Of a DNA stretch of 64,000 nt, positions 45,949-56,518 are shown in pieces. Both the position numbers and the translations under genes were made by a program. The notes beneath the pieces were generated by a model that saw nothing but the letters and a program-made list of their open reading frames with translations, did not search any database and was not told the origin of the DNA. The number at the start of each line of letters is the position of its first letter. Positions within the stretch are counted from its first letter, which is position 1. Origin of the DNA: Hemerocallis citrina (lineage: Eukaryota > Streptophyta > Magnoliopsida > Asparagales > Asphodelaceae); assembly GCA_017893485.1 (NCBI GenBank), contig CM030363.1, forward strand, positions 83,567,230 to 83,631,229. Reading direction: 5' to 3'.

Positions 45949-47836
45949 AAGAGTTTTAATGAAAATTTGCCCTTTTATGATCTTGATGAGATTTTGATTT
46001 GTTTTATAAACTTCAGTATGTTGGAAAAGTTGTATTTGATCATCTCAAGAATTTTATTTTACAAATTTGTGATGTTACAAAGATTTAACGAAGTATCAGT
46101 AAAAAGGTGCACGAAATTCAAAGCTGTGATTTTCTCGACATGTCGGTCGACTGCCTAGTTTTTGAACTAGTAGTGTCGGTCGACTATCAATTATTTGATT
46201 TTGGGATTTTTGCATGTCGATCGACCGGTCACTTTTGAATTGAGTTCGACGATCGACTATCAGTGCTTTGGCTGACTGTTTTGGTTGAGTTTTTCTCCGT
46301 TTTCTTGAACGATTGTTTCTTCGATATTATGGATTATTGATCTACTGTTTTAGATGATATTTTTACTACAGATTACAGTATTTTACGGAGAGTTATATTT
46401 TATTTATAATAGAATTTAAATTGTATTTCGATGACTTTATAAAGGAAATATATACAGTTTTCGAACAGATTAATGTTTTGTGATATTCTATGACTTCAAA
46501 ATATGATTCCCAATTATATAATGGATTTAATATTTTATTTCAGTTCTGGAAATTTATGAGTATATTGAATAAACTTGGATTTTGTTGATTAAAGAAGTTT
46601 CCTTGATATAAACATTTTGATGATGAAATTAAGAGTTTTAATGAAATATTTTGTGTTGATATTCGATTTGTGGAACTCTAGGAGTTGAGTGGGAGTCCTG
46701 TGAACCGGCAGATGAGATTTTGTGAATTTGGACCAGTTGGGTCTTGGGGTTGTTTTGTGGAATAAAGTCCGACATGATACAATAGCTCTAGAGAGGGAAA
46801 ATTTATGTTTTAATAATAATCAACTTAAGGACAGGTACTAGTGGAGATGTGATGGAACTTGGGAAATGTAGGTATATGCTCTTGGGGTCCAGTCCAACTG
46901 CTGCGTTCCAGGACTTGTGTGTTCTATCTCGAGAGGACAATTAGTATGTTCGCATGTCGAGGGTCTACAGTGCCTATTCACGGAACATACAGGTACTTTC
47001 GTGTGTCGAGGGCCGACGGGTCTATTTACACGATGTGCCTGTGTACTTGCACGTCGAGGGGCGACGGTGGGGTACACGGTAGGGAGGTGATTCTCTGATT
47101 TTTTTTTTAGCTACTTACATGATGCTTTCGCATTGAGGGTTGTGATGCCTATTCGCTGAGTAATTTGGATCTTGTTTCCATCACCATAGTAGGATTAGTT
47201 GCATGACGAGGGATCTAACCCTATAAAGTGGAGATCGATAAGTGCTTGCACCGGACCTATGTAGTATGGAATGCATAGAATCCGACAAGTATGCAGTAGA
47301 GAGTCATCATATTGCATTTGTGTTTTCTTGACTTGGTTTTATGCATGTTTGTTTTTTGTTTTCCTACACTTGACACTTAGTCTAGTTTCACTTAATGTTT
47401 TCATGTTTTATTTACTGTCATTTCATATTCCATATATTACTGCTGTTGGTATGTGTTGTTTATAACTTTATTCTCCATGTTTTATTTACATTGTATTTCT
47501 TTGGATGTCACTCATACCGTTATGGCTGACCCCGTAGTTTTGAGGGTTAGGGTTATCTCTAGCCTCATATTTTATAGGTAGGTACTATTAGCTTTGGATT
47601 GGATGCATGTGATAGAATGATAATATGGCTTAGGCAAATTGTAAAAGAATGTGTTGTGAAAGAAAGAAAATGTAATTCAAGATTTTAATTTTCAGCTGTG
47701 CTTTGTAAACAACTGATGTAATAAAAAGTTTTAATTTCCCTGTATTTGGTTGCTATGTTTATGATTACATTGAAGTTGATTCTGGAAATTGTGCCATATA
47801 TTTCTAATTTTATTTATTGGAAATTTGGGGCGCTAC
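44328..47836 (+). mobile_element. LTR D
   Basis: It ends AAATTTGGGGCGCTACA at 47836. The start near TGAAGTATATCC (44328) is uncertain, because the usual TGTAACACCC is not present. It holds a weak TATA region (CCTATTAAAAAGCC ~44945), a leader ending TCAATAAGGTGAGT (~45092), a (TA)n run (45907-45946), GTCGGTCGAC repeats (46139-46262), a ~48-bp GTCGAGGG repeat (46956, 47005, 47053), GACGAGGGATCTAACCCT (~47206), TATGTAGTATGGAATGCAT (~47259) and AATAAAAAG (~47720). No gene is seen. Confidence 0.65.
45907..45947. repeat. (TA)n microsatellite in LTR D
   Basis: About 19 TA units lie between CACCCTA and TTGAAGAG. Confidence 0.95.
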
Positions 47837-49330
47837 ATCTGTGGAAAGAAGCCATAAGAGTGAAATTTATTCAATTTTGCAAAATCATACTTGGAAACTA
47901 GTAGATCTTCCACTAGGTAGTAAACCTTTAGGTTCCAAATAAATTTTCAAGTGAAAAATGAAAACTGATGGATTAATTGATGAATACAAAGCAAGACTTG
48001 TAATCAAAGGTTATAGACAAAAAAATGTCAGGACTACTTTGATATATATTCTTCTGTGACGAGAATAAATTTCATTAGGATGATACTTGCATTAGCAGCT
48101 TTGTGCAATCTTGAAGTACATCAAATGGATGTGAAAATAGCTTTTCTTAATGGAGATTTAAATGAAGAAATCTATATGGAACAACTTGAAGGTTTTTCAG
48201 CTCCTGGACAAGAAAAAAAAGTTTGTAAACTGGTGAAATCATTATACGGTTTGAAACAAGCTCCAAAGTAGTGGCATGAGAAATTTGACATTATCATGAT
48301 GACAATAGTTTCAAAATCAATGAATGTGATAAATGTTTATATGTCAAAGATACTGAAAGCGGATATGTCAAAATATTGTTATATGTAGATGACATGCTTA
48401 TTGATGGAAGCAATAATAAGATGGTTAAATCTACTAAAAATATGTTGAACTCAAGATTTGACATGAAAGACATGAGACTTGCTGATGTTATATTGGGGAT
48501 TAAGATCACAAGAACATCAGACGAGCTTGTTTTAAGCCAGTCACATTATATAGACAATATTCTTGAAAATTTTGATAAAGATAATTCTCGAATTGCCAGA
48601 ACTTCAATAGACTTAACTTTACACTTATCCAAAAATAAAGGAGAGAGTATTTCTACAGTAAAATACTCTAGAATCGTAGGCAGTCTAATATACTGGATGA
48701 GTTGTACAAGATCGAATGTAGTATATGCAGTTAGTAAACTAAGCAGATATACGAGTAATTCTAGAACTAAGCATTGGCATGTGGTTACAAGAGTACTGAA
48801 GTACTTGCATTTTATTCGTAATTGTGGGCTACATTATACAAGATATCTAGCTGTACTTGAAGGATACAGTGATGCGAACTGGATATCTAGTGATAATTTA
48901 AATTCCACTAGTGGCTATATGTTTACACTAGGTAATGCAACAGTTTTGTGGAAATCCTCAAAACAAATAGTGATAGCTAAATCCATGATGGAATTTGAAT
49001 TTATAGCACTTGAAAAATGTGGGGAAGAGTCTAAATGGTTACACCACTTTCTTGAGGATATTCTAAGATGGACAAAGCTCATGCCTCAAATTTGCATCTA
49101 TTAAGATAGTCAATCTACAATTTGTAGAACACAGAGCAATATGTATAATGGTAAATCTAGACATATTCATCAAAGATATAATATCATTAGAAAACTACTC
49201 TATACTGTGGTTATCTCTATGGACTATATAAAGTCAAAGGATAAAAAGTTTAACATCAATTGGATTCAATTGCCCAAATTTGAGCTCCTTCAAATGATTC
49301 AGCCCATCAAGCGAAGAAACATCTAAAGAA
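47837..49330 (+). pseudogene. Ty1/copia pol remnant (RT-RNase H)
   Basis: The remnant starts inside the reverse transcriptase (SVERSHKSEIYSILQNHTWK region). It keeps LEVHQMDVKIAFLNGDLNEE, KSLYGLKQAPK and the YVDD active site at ~48380, then the RNase H region ([24 protein letters not shown]) and a C-terminal piece near 49141-49300. Stops at ~47938 and ~48269 and frame changes near 48020 and 48300 disrupt it. Gag, protease and integrase are absent, cut off by LTR D at 47836. The sequence is of Tork/TNT1-like type by recall. Confidence 0.9.
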
Positions 49331-49914
49331 GATTCAATAAGCCCACTGGAATATTCATCTGCGAACCCCCTTCTTGGGTTCAAGTCCATTATCGTTGCCC
49401 CAAGAGAGACTTTTGGTGGACCTCTTCATGGGCCCAAGCCCAATCTTAATATCCATAAAATTAACACGTGCATCACACGTAGGAGCCTTTGATTTTTTAG
49501 GTGCTTTATTTTTTGTGCCTCTGCAGGTGGGGAGTTCAAGACCGTTTCACGTGTTGCAGTCATGACTGACGGTGCAGAGCACGTGTGGCAAGCAGGGTGT
49601 TGACACATGGTTCGGGGAGGGGAATCGAGGAGTCAGGGGGTAGGACGGTAATTTGACCCCTCTGAACTCCTTGTCTCTACCTTCTTCTATCGCTTTCTCA
49701 TTTTCTCTTCCTTTGTGTTTGCTTTCTTCTTTCTTCTTTTCCGAACCAGATCCTCCTATCTCTAAGCGCTTCTGACCACCTTCAGACCCACTTTCTAGGT
49801 CTATTTTCCAGTATGTTCATTGCTTTTCCCTTAGGGGGGGGTGCAAACTCCACCTCTTCCCCTCTTGCTTTTGCTTTAGAGCTTTTTTCATTACCCAGCT
49901 GGATCTGGAAGCTT
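49331..49914. other. Intergenic, no feature identified
   Basis: I see no gene, LTR end or repeat here. It holds a pyrimidine-rich stretch (49655-49760) and a GGGTTCAAGTCC string (49377-49388) resembling a Pol III B box, without a convincing A box. Confidence 0.6.
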
Positions 49915-50490
49915 CTAAGCAGTTGCATGCTGCTTTTGATTTTCTTTTTTAGATTCATCTGGGCCCTTAAATGTGGATCTGGGTGTGAAATCCTGGCCTT
50001 CCAATGTCCTTGGTGGATTTGTCTTCTCCAACAATCTCCGGTGGTTCTCGAATTTTTTTGCGGCCCAGATTATCTCTCTAGGGGCTCTTTCTATGTCATT
50101 AGATCCATCAATCATCGAATCTAAGACCCATTCGGCAATTGAAGTCTGGTTGGGTGAGGAGCTTGCGATGCTAGGGTTTGCTCCCCCTAATCTCGCATCT
50201 GATTCCACCTTAACTTTGAGAACGAAGCGGATGATGTACACTTCCTCGTAGGTGAAAAACTTGGCAAATATTGGCCTTCTTCCGATGATAGGGCTTCTAA
50301 TATGAAATCTTGTCGATATTAGCTCCGACTTCCTGCGCATTTTAGGGTCGATGCCAACGACTGTCCCGAAATTAGAGATCATCTCCTCCAATGCTTCTCT
50401 TTTCTTGCAATGGAAGGGTACGCTGTGGATCCCAATCCAAAATGTATCCCCCTGTGGTAGCTCTACTCAAAACCTAAGGGTCCATTTGGT
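49915..50490 (-). pseudogene. DUF4283-like (LINE ORF1-type) fragment
   Basis: On the minus strand a frame running from about 50490 past the ATG at 50391 reads GDTFWIGIHSVPFHCKKREA and then continues in EEMISNFGTVVGIDPKMRRK, with ARLGG further on. The W(I/V)-x-(I/L)-...-P segment followed by a G-x-(P/I)-x-x-(I/V)D stretch is the pattern of DUF4283 domains, found in plant LINE ORF1 proteins and related zinc-knuckle proteins. A stop lies upstream near 50475. No zinc knuckle or reverse transcriptase is nearby. The C-terminal part (ending 49915) is hydrophilic and unassigned. Confidence 0.4.
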
Positions 50491-50868
50491 GAATTGCGCT
50501 GCAAGTAACCAAAATCCAAAAGCCCCATCTTCGTCACCTCTGACATCTTCTCGGGAGAGGGGAAGGAGACTAAGAACTGAAGGTAGCACATCTTATTTAC
50601 AACCTAGTCACGGTGACACCTCATTAGCCACCGTTTGTTGAGTTCTTTGAGGAATTGTTATTCTGAAGGATGGCCACTCTTGATCCTAGTTGTAATAAAC
50701 CATGCTCTAAGCCATTGTTATTCCTTGCTGATGTTGGCAAGGTTACTGGTCCGCCTAATTTGGGTTTGATTATCCAGCAATCTTCCCCATTTCACTTCTC
50801 GATTTGTCTCTCCTTGGTTCACTAATACATTAGTGCACACATATGACTGATATGCGTCATAGTAATGG
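50491..50868. other. Intergenic, no feature identified
   Basis: No recognisable gene or repeat. The last 8 bp, AGTAATGG (50861-50868), would be the hAT target duplication if the terminus at 50869 is right. Confidence 0.5.
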
Positions 50869-52716
50869 CAGTCGGGTCCATCGAGCCGGGTCGGGCCTAA
50901 CCCGTTCGGGTTTGACCCGGTTTCGAGCGGGCTCGGGCCGGGTTGGGCTAATAGTCGGGCCGGGTTGGGCTAATAGCCGGGCCAGGCTTGGCTGGGTCGG
51001 GAAATGAAAAAACCGACTTGGTCAACCCCTGAACAATTCGGGTTGAACTCGGGTCAGGCCGGGCTGGTTGACGAGTTTTTTTAACCTAAAAAAATTAAAT
51101 AAATATTGTACAGCAAGTATAAGAGATTAAGAATTAAACAAAATTGTATATATTATTCATTTCAACTTCTATGAATTATTTACTAATTTTTTTACATACA
51201 AATATTGTTAAAAAATTATACAAATTTATTTAATTACATGTTTAAGAGGACAATCTAGAGTTCGAGATAGTTTAGAGTTAGATTGAAAAGAGGACACAGA
51301 CTACTGTTGTGCATCTATACTTAACCTAAACCTAGGATCTCATCGCCATAAATTCCTTAATCTTGTTGTTGGACTTCAGGAGAGTTGCTTCCACTTGTTG
51401 ATGTAAATACCGTTTTTCCTTGAGTTTTAGCTTCAGCCTTCATTCAATCTTTAGTGCACACAAGTATCTCCAACAAATCCGCCTTCAAGCGATTCCTGTA
51501 ATCTGTTAGAACTCTGTCACTTATAGAAAAAGCACTTTCTGAAGCAACTATGGAGACATGAGGAGTTAGTAGATATCCAGCTATATGTGAAAGAATAGGA
51601 AAAAGATTTTCATGTTCTTTCCACCATTATAGCACTTCAATCTTAGTACTATAACTCTCACTATCTTGTTGATTATACCAATTTAATTCATTAGGTGCGT
51701 TAGTCACAGGTTTTTTTGATTGAATACGAGCAAGTAAATTAGCAGTGGTGTCTTCTAATGTACTCTTACCCTTACCTCTAGAAGTAGAAGAAGAAGAAGA
51801 AGTATCTATACTAGTTGTACTACTAGATGCAAAAGTTCTATCATAATAATTATAGAAGTTATTCAATTTGATTCAAAGCTAGATAAAAATTCATCATATT
51901 CAGAATCATCTCCAAGTAAAATAAAAAATATTTCAATCAAACTTCTCGTACCCGCTAATATGATACAAGCATCCATAATAGTAACAATACAATACAACAT
52001 AGGAGGAGAATTAAAATACTTCAAAAATTTTGTATAAGCGGGAACAACAATATGGCTAATGTATTCGTCCGAAATCATTTCTTGAAAAGTTTGCATCATA
52101 ATAATGATTGAAATAAAAATAAAACTAGAAGTAGAATCATAAGATGTATAAAGCTTCACAGTTGTGGTTTTAAAAGGTTCCAAAAATCGTAATAAAGATT
52201 CAGCAAAATACCATGATTGGAGGCTCATTTGAAAAATTTTCATGTTTTTTGCAAGACAAAAATCCTTTATAATATCTTTGTATTAAGTAACAACATTTAG
52301 TAAATCGAAAGTAGAGTCCATATGTGTTTAACATCTTTAGAAAATGTTCTAAAATGTATTCCCCTACCTTTACACCATCCTTTAAATTCTTGAAACATAT
52401 GACCACTTAAAACAATAAAATGTACACAATTTCTGATTGTAATTACATATGAATCAGCTACTTTCAATGCATCTTTTACACGTAAATTTAAAATATGACA
52501 CACACACCTAACATAAAAAATTTCATTACATGGAGGAGAAAATTGTGTTTTTAATGTACTAATCGAAGCATTGTTGTTAGATGCATTATCAAAATCAATA
52601 ATAAAATTTTTATTACGAATATGATATAAATCACAAACTTCTAAAATTCGTGTTGCAATAACTAGTCTACTATAGGGATTCGGCAAAGCGGCAAGTGAGA
52701 TGATTCACTTTTGAAT
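50869..52716 (-). mobile_element. 3' portion of a hAT element, cut by CACTA
   Basis: The left terminus CAGTCGGGTCC (50869) leads into 180 bp of GGGTCGGGCC/GGGCCGGGTT-type repeats (50875-51070). I recognise this composition from hAT subterminal regions. An AT-rich spacer and then the transposase C-terminus follow, reading leftward. At 52717 the element is interrupted by the CACTA terminus, and its other half must lie right of the window. Confidence 0.7.
51390..52716 (-). pseudogene. hAT transposase (RICESLEEPER-like), C-terminal part
   Basis: Minus-strand blocks in order: the catalytic-core part with IIDFDNASNNNASIST and then CVCHILNLRVKDAL (52686-52297), DUF4413-like sequence (52243-51863, PAYTKFLKYFNSPPMLYC), and a Ser-rich linker with EEL-poor sequence (51866-51627). 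A TAA at ~51635 separates these from the dimerisation domain (~51640-51430: ENLFPILSHIAGYLL, then VASESAFSISDRVLTDYR and LEILVCTKD). Frame changes occur near 52300 and 51860. The BED zinc finger and N-terminal part are missing because the CACTA element enters at 52717. The family transposes DNA by cut-and-paste in the nucleus; this copy is broken. Confidence 0.85.
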
Positions 52717-52990
52717 CACTACAAAAGGCACTTGTTTTAGCGGCGAATATTCCCCGGCGTTTTACTAGTAGCGCCGGGGTAGGGAGCGAATAGGAATGGG
52801 CGCCAGATGGGATGGTTATACACCGGCGGTCGATTTAAAATGCCGGTCAATCTTCGTATTCACCGGCGTTTTATTTAGAAACGCCGGTGAATCCTATTAT
52901 TCACCGACGTTTATTATTAAAACGTCGGTGAATATACGGACACATTCACCGGCGTGACTAATTGAAACGCCGGTGAATAAGCGGCGATAA
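52717..52990. promoter_or_regulatory. CACTA terminus and subterminal inverted motifs
   Basis: After the terminal CACTACAAAA, copies of TTCACCGGCG/CGCCGGTGAA and variants (CACCGACG, CGTCGGTG, GCGCCGGGG) alternate in both orientations between 52750 and 52980. They form pairs such as CACCGGCGTTTTATTTAG with AAACGCCGGTG. In En/Spm such subterminal motifs bind the TNPA protein; that role is inferred here from position and form. Confidence 0.7.
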
Positions 52991-52999
52991 AACCCGCGA

Positions 53000-53275
53000 A
53001 CCCTAATCCTTCGCTCGCCATTATCCCAGACCCCCAAAAAAAAGGGCGCTTCATTTCCCTCCTTCCTCGCTCTACTTCCCGCGCGTTTGCCTCCGCCGCT
53101 TCGTCCTCTTCGACGGCCTTCGACCTTTCGAAATCGTCCCTTCTTCCCTTCGTCATTTTCGAATTCCCTCTTCCCTCTCTCTATTTGGAGGTGAATCGGC
53201 GATCGCCCCGCTCTCTCTCTCTCTCCTACGCCCCCGCGCTCGTCGCCCCGCTCTCTCTCTCTCTCTTCGGTATCA
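53000..53275 (+). promoter_or_regulatory. CACTA 5' leader, CT-rich
   Basis: A sequence beginning ACCCTAATCC and rich in CTTCC and CTCTCTCT (53185-53270) resembles plant 5' leaders. It ends TTCGGTATCATC, a possible splice donor. I infer the promoter and untranslated first exon of the transposase transcript. Confidence 0.45.
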
Positions 53276-53394
53276 TCTCTTGATTTCCCTTATTTTTCAA
53301 AAAAAGCATGTTTTTTCAGATTATGCTTCTTGATTTCCTTAACATGAATGGTTTAGTTGGGATGAAGAATGAATAGAAAAATATATGCTTAGAT

Positions 53395-55900
53395 ACTGGA
53401 AATTTTCATCTTCTTTTACTGTTAATGAAGCTTATTTCATGCATCTGATTGTCATATTGGTATGTTTTTTTGACCAAAATGGGTTCACTGTGAACTGAGG
53501 ATGCTATAGGTACGTATGCCAAAATCCTCCGGCCGGATATGCACAACAATTGGGTTTTAGATTTAGTTGGGCACAGTGAATTAGTAGAGCAACATATAAG
53601 CTCAGATAATGAAAATTTTCAATTTTCAGATACTGTTAATGAAGCTGATTGCCATCTTTGGCATGATTTTTTAACAAAAAATGGGTTCACTTCCAAACTA
53701 AGTATGCTGCTAGCATACCCATTTTCTTTCACTGTTAATGAAGCTGATTTCATGCATCTGATTGTCTTCTTGGCATGCATATTTTTTTGACCAAAATGGG
53801 TTCACTGTTAACTGAGGATGCTATAGGTACGTATGCCAAAATCCTCCGGCCGGATATGCACAACAATTGGATTTTAGATTTAGTTGGGCTAAAGAAGTAG
53901 TAGAGCAACATATAAGCTCAGATAATTGAAATTTTCATTTTAAGATACTGTTAAAGTAACCTGATTGCCATCTTTGGCATGATTTTTTAACCAAAAATGG
54001 GTTCACTTCCAAACTAAGTATGCTGCTAGCATCCCCATTTTCTTTCACTGTTAATGAAGCTGATTTCATGCATCTGATTGTCTTCTTGGCATGCATGTTT
54101 TTTGACCAAAATGGGTTCACTGTGAACTGAGGATGCTATAGGTACGTATGCCAAAATACTCCGGCCGGATATGCACAACAATTGGGTTTTAGATTTAGTT
54201 GGGCTAAAGAATTAGTAGAGCAACATATACGCTCAGATAATGGGTATTTTCATTTTCAGATACTGTTAGATAACCTGATTGCCATCTTAGGCATGATTTT
54301 TTAACCAAAAATGGGTTCACTTCCAAACTAAGTATGCTGCTAGCATCCCCATTTTCTTTCACTGTTAATGAAGCTGATTTCATGCATCTGATTGTCTTCT
54401 TGGCATGCATGTTTTTTGACCAAAATGGGTTCACTGTGAACTGAGGATGCTATAGGTACGTATGCCAAAATACTCCGGCCAGATATGCACAACAATTGGG
54501 TTTTAGATTTAGTTGGGCTAAAGAATTAGTAGAGCGACATATACGCTCAGATAATGGGTATTTTCATTTTCAGATACTGTTAGATAACCTGATTGCCATC
54601 TTAGGCATGATTTTTTAACCAAAAATGGGTTCACTTCCAAACTAAGTATGCTGCTAGCATCCCCATTTTCTTTCACTGTTAGTGAAGCTGATTTCATGCA
54701 CCTGATTGTCTTCTTGGCATGCATGTTTTTTGACCAAAATGGGTTCACTGTGAACTGAGGATGCTATAGGTACGTATGCCAAAATACTCCGGCCAGATAT
54801 GCACAACAATTGGGTTTTAGATTTAGTTGGTCTAAAGAATTAGTAGAGCGACATATACGCTCAGATAATGGGTATTTTCATTTTCAGATACTGTTAGATA
54901 ACCTGATTGCCATCTTAGGCATGATTTTTTAACCAAAAATGGGTTCACTTCCAAACTAAGTATGCTGCTAGCATCCCCATTTTCTTTCACTGTTAGTGAA
55001 GCTGATTTCATGCATCTGATTGTCTTCTTGGCATGCATGTTTTTTGACCAAAATGGGTTCACTGTGAACTGTGAGGATGCTATAGGTACGTATGCCAAAA
55101 TCCTCCGGCCGGATATGCACAACAATTGGGTTTTAGATTTAGTTGGGCTAAAGAATTAGTAGAGCAACATATACGCTCAGATAATGGGTATTTTCATTTT
55201 CAGATACTGTTAGATAACATGATTGCCATCTTAGGCATGATTTTTTTAACCAAAAATGGGTTCACTTCCAAACTAAGTATGCTGCTAGCATCCTCATCTT
55301 CTTTTACTGTTAGTGAAGCTTATTTTCATGCATCTGATTGTCATCTTGGCATGCATGTTTTTTGCCAACCAAAATGGGTTCACTGTGAACTGAGGATGGT
55401 ATAGGTACGTATGCCAAAATCCTCCGGCCGGATATGCACAACAATTGGGTTTTAGATTTAGTTGGGCACAGTGAATTAGTAGAGCAACATATAAGCTCAG
55501 ATAATGGAAATTTTCATTTTTTCAGATACTGTTAATGAAGCTGATTGCCATCTTTGGCATGATTTTTTAACTTCCAAACTAAGTATGCTGCTAGCATCTG
55601 ATTTTTCTTTTATTATTAATGAAGCTTATCCCATGCATCTGATTGTCATCTTGGCATGTTTTTTTGACCAAAATGGGTTCACTGTTAACTGAGGATGTTA
55701 TAGCTGTATGCCAAAATCCTCGGATATGTACAACAATTGGTTCACTGTGAAAAATATATGCTTACATACTGGACATTATCATTTTTCTTTTACTGTTAAT
55801 GAAGCTGATTTCATGCATCTGATTGGCATCTTGGCATGTTTTTTACCAAAATCCTCCAAATCTGTACAAGATTTGGGCTGAACAAACCTCGTGCAGGTTT
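53395..55900. repeat. Left monomer array (~315 bp, 7+ copies)
   Basis: GGCCGGATAT marks monomers at 53531, 53848, 54163, 54477, 54791, 55107 and 55426, spacing 314-319 bp. After 55740 the array breaks into partial copies. Each monomer carries two ATGGGTTCACT phrases, an ATGCTGCTAGCAT near-palindrome and a TCCGGCCGGA palindrome (lost in the copies at 54477 and 54791). Frames of ~60-97 codons on both strands recur in each copy; I take them as repeat by-products. Confidence 0.95.
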
Positions 55901-55987
55901 CTTTTGGTGCTACAAACATCAATGATTTAGTTGGGATGAAGAATTATTTTAGAAAAACTTATTAGTAGCCATATTAGTTTCTTTTGT

Positions 55988-55989
55988 TT

Positions 55990-56060
<71 letters not shown>

Positions 56061-56061
56061 G
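55988..56061. repeat. (ATT)n microsatellite
   Basis: About 24 ATT units between the left monomer array and the transposase gene. Confidence 0.97.
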
Positions 56062-56518
56062 AGATAAGTAAGTGATTATTAGTAGCCATGAATAGAATAC
56101 CCTTTAGTTACAGCACGACGCGCTCATTATTCGGCCGATACCTCTTCATCAGCAAAATACCCTTCACCATCATCATCTCCTTGAACGGAAAGCCAAATAC
56201 AGGGGAGACTATAGTCGATTTTTTTTTGGCATTCGAACACAGGGTGTGCGATAAAATACCACTAAGGTGGTTGTGATAATTTCCACAAAAGGTAGTTTAG
56301 GGTTATGTGAATAGAGTAGATTGTGTTAAGATGTATTTTTTTTTTGTACATTTTTTGGAACCACAATTTCTTTATTTTACAGTTAAAGATTATATCGTTT
56401 ATTTATTTGCAGCTAGGGATGGTTTTCAAATAGGTGAAATTTAATATATAAAATGCCTTTTACTGTTATTACTATTTAATATATTAAATTTTAATTTCAG
56501 ATTGTGTGCTATTGTTAT

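Noticed and set aside
49377..49388. Pol III B-box-like GGGTTCAAGTCC as a tRNA gene
   Set aside because: No A box at the right distance and no cloverleaf arms that I can pair.
53935..55692. Series of near-identical 60-97 codon ORFs on both strands
   Set aside because: Each lies in a monomer of the CACTA array and simply repeats with it. Frames shift between monomers, which argues against coding.
56502..56518. Upstream ATG at 56502 as the start of the CACTA transposase
   Set aside because: It adds only a few residues before MDRSW, which is where proteins of this family usually begin.
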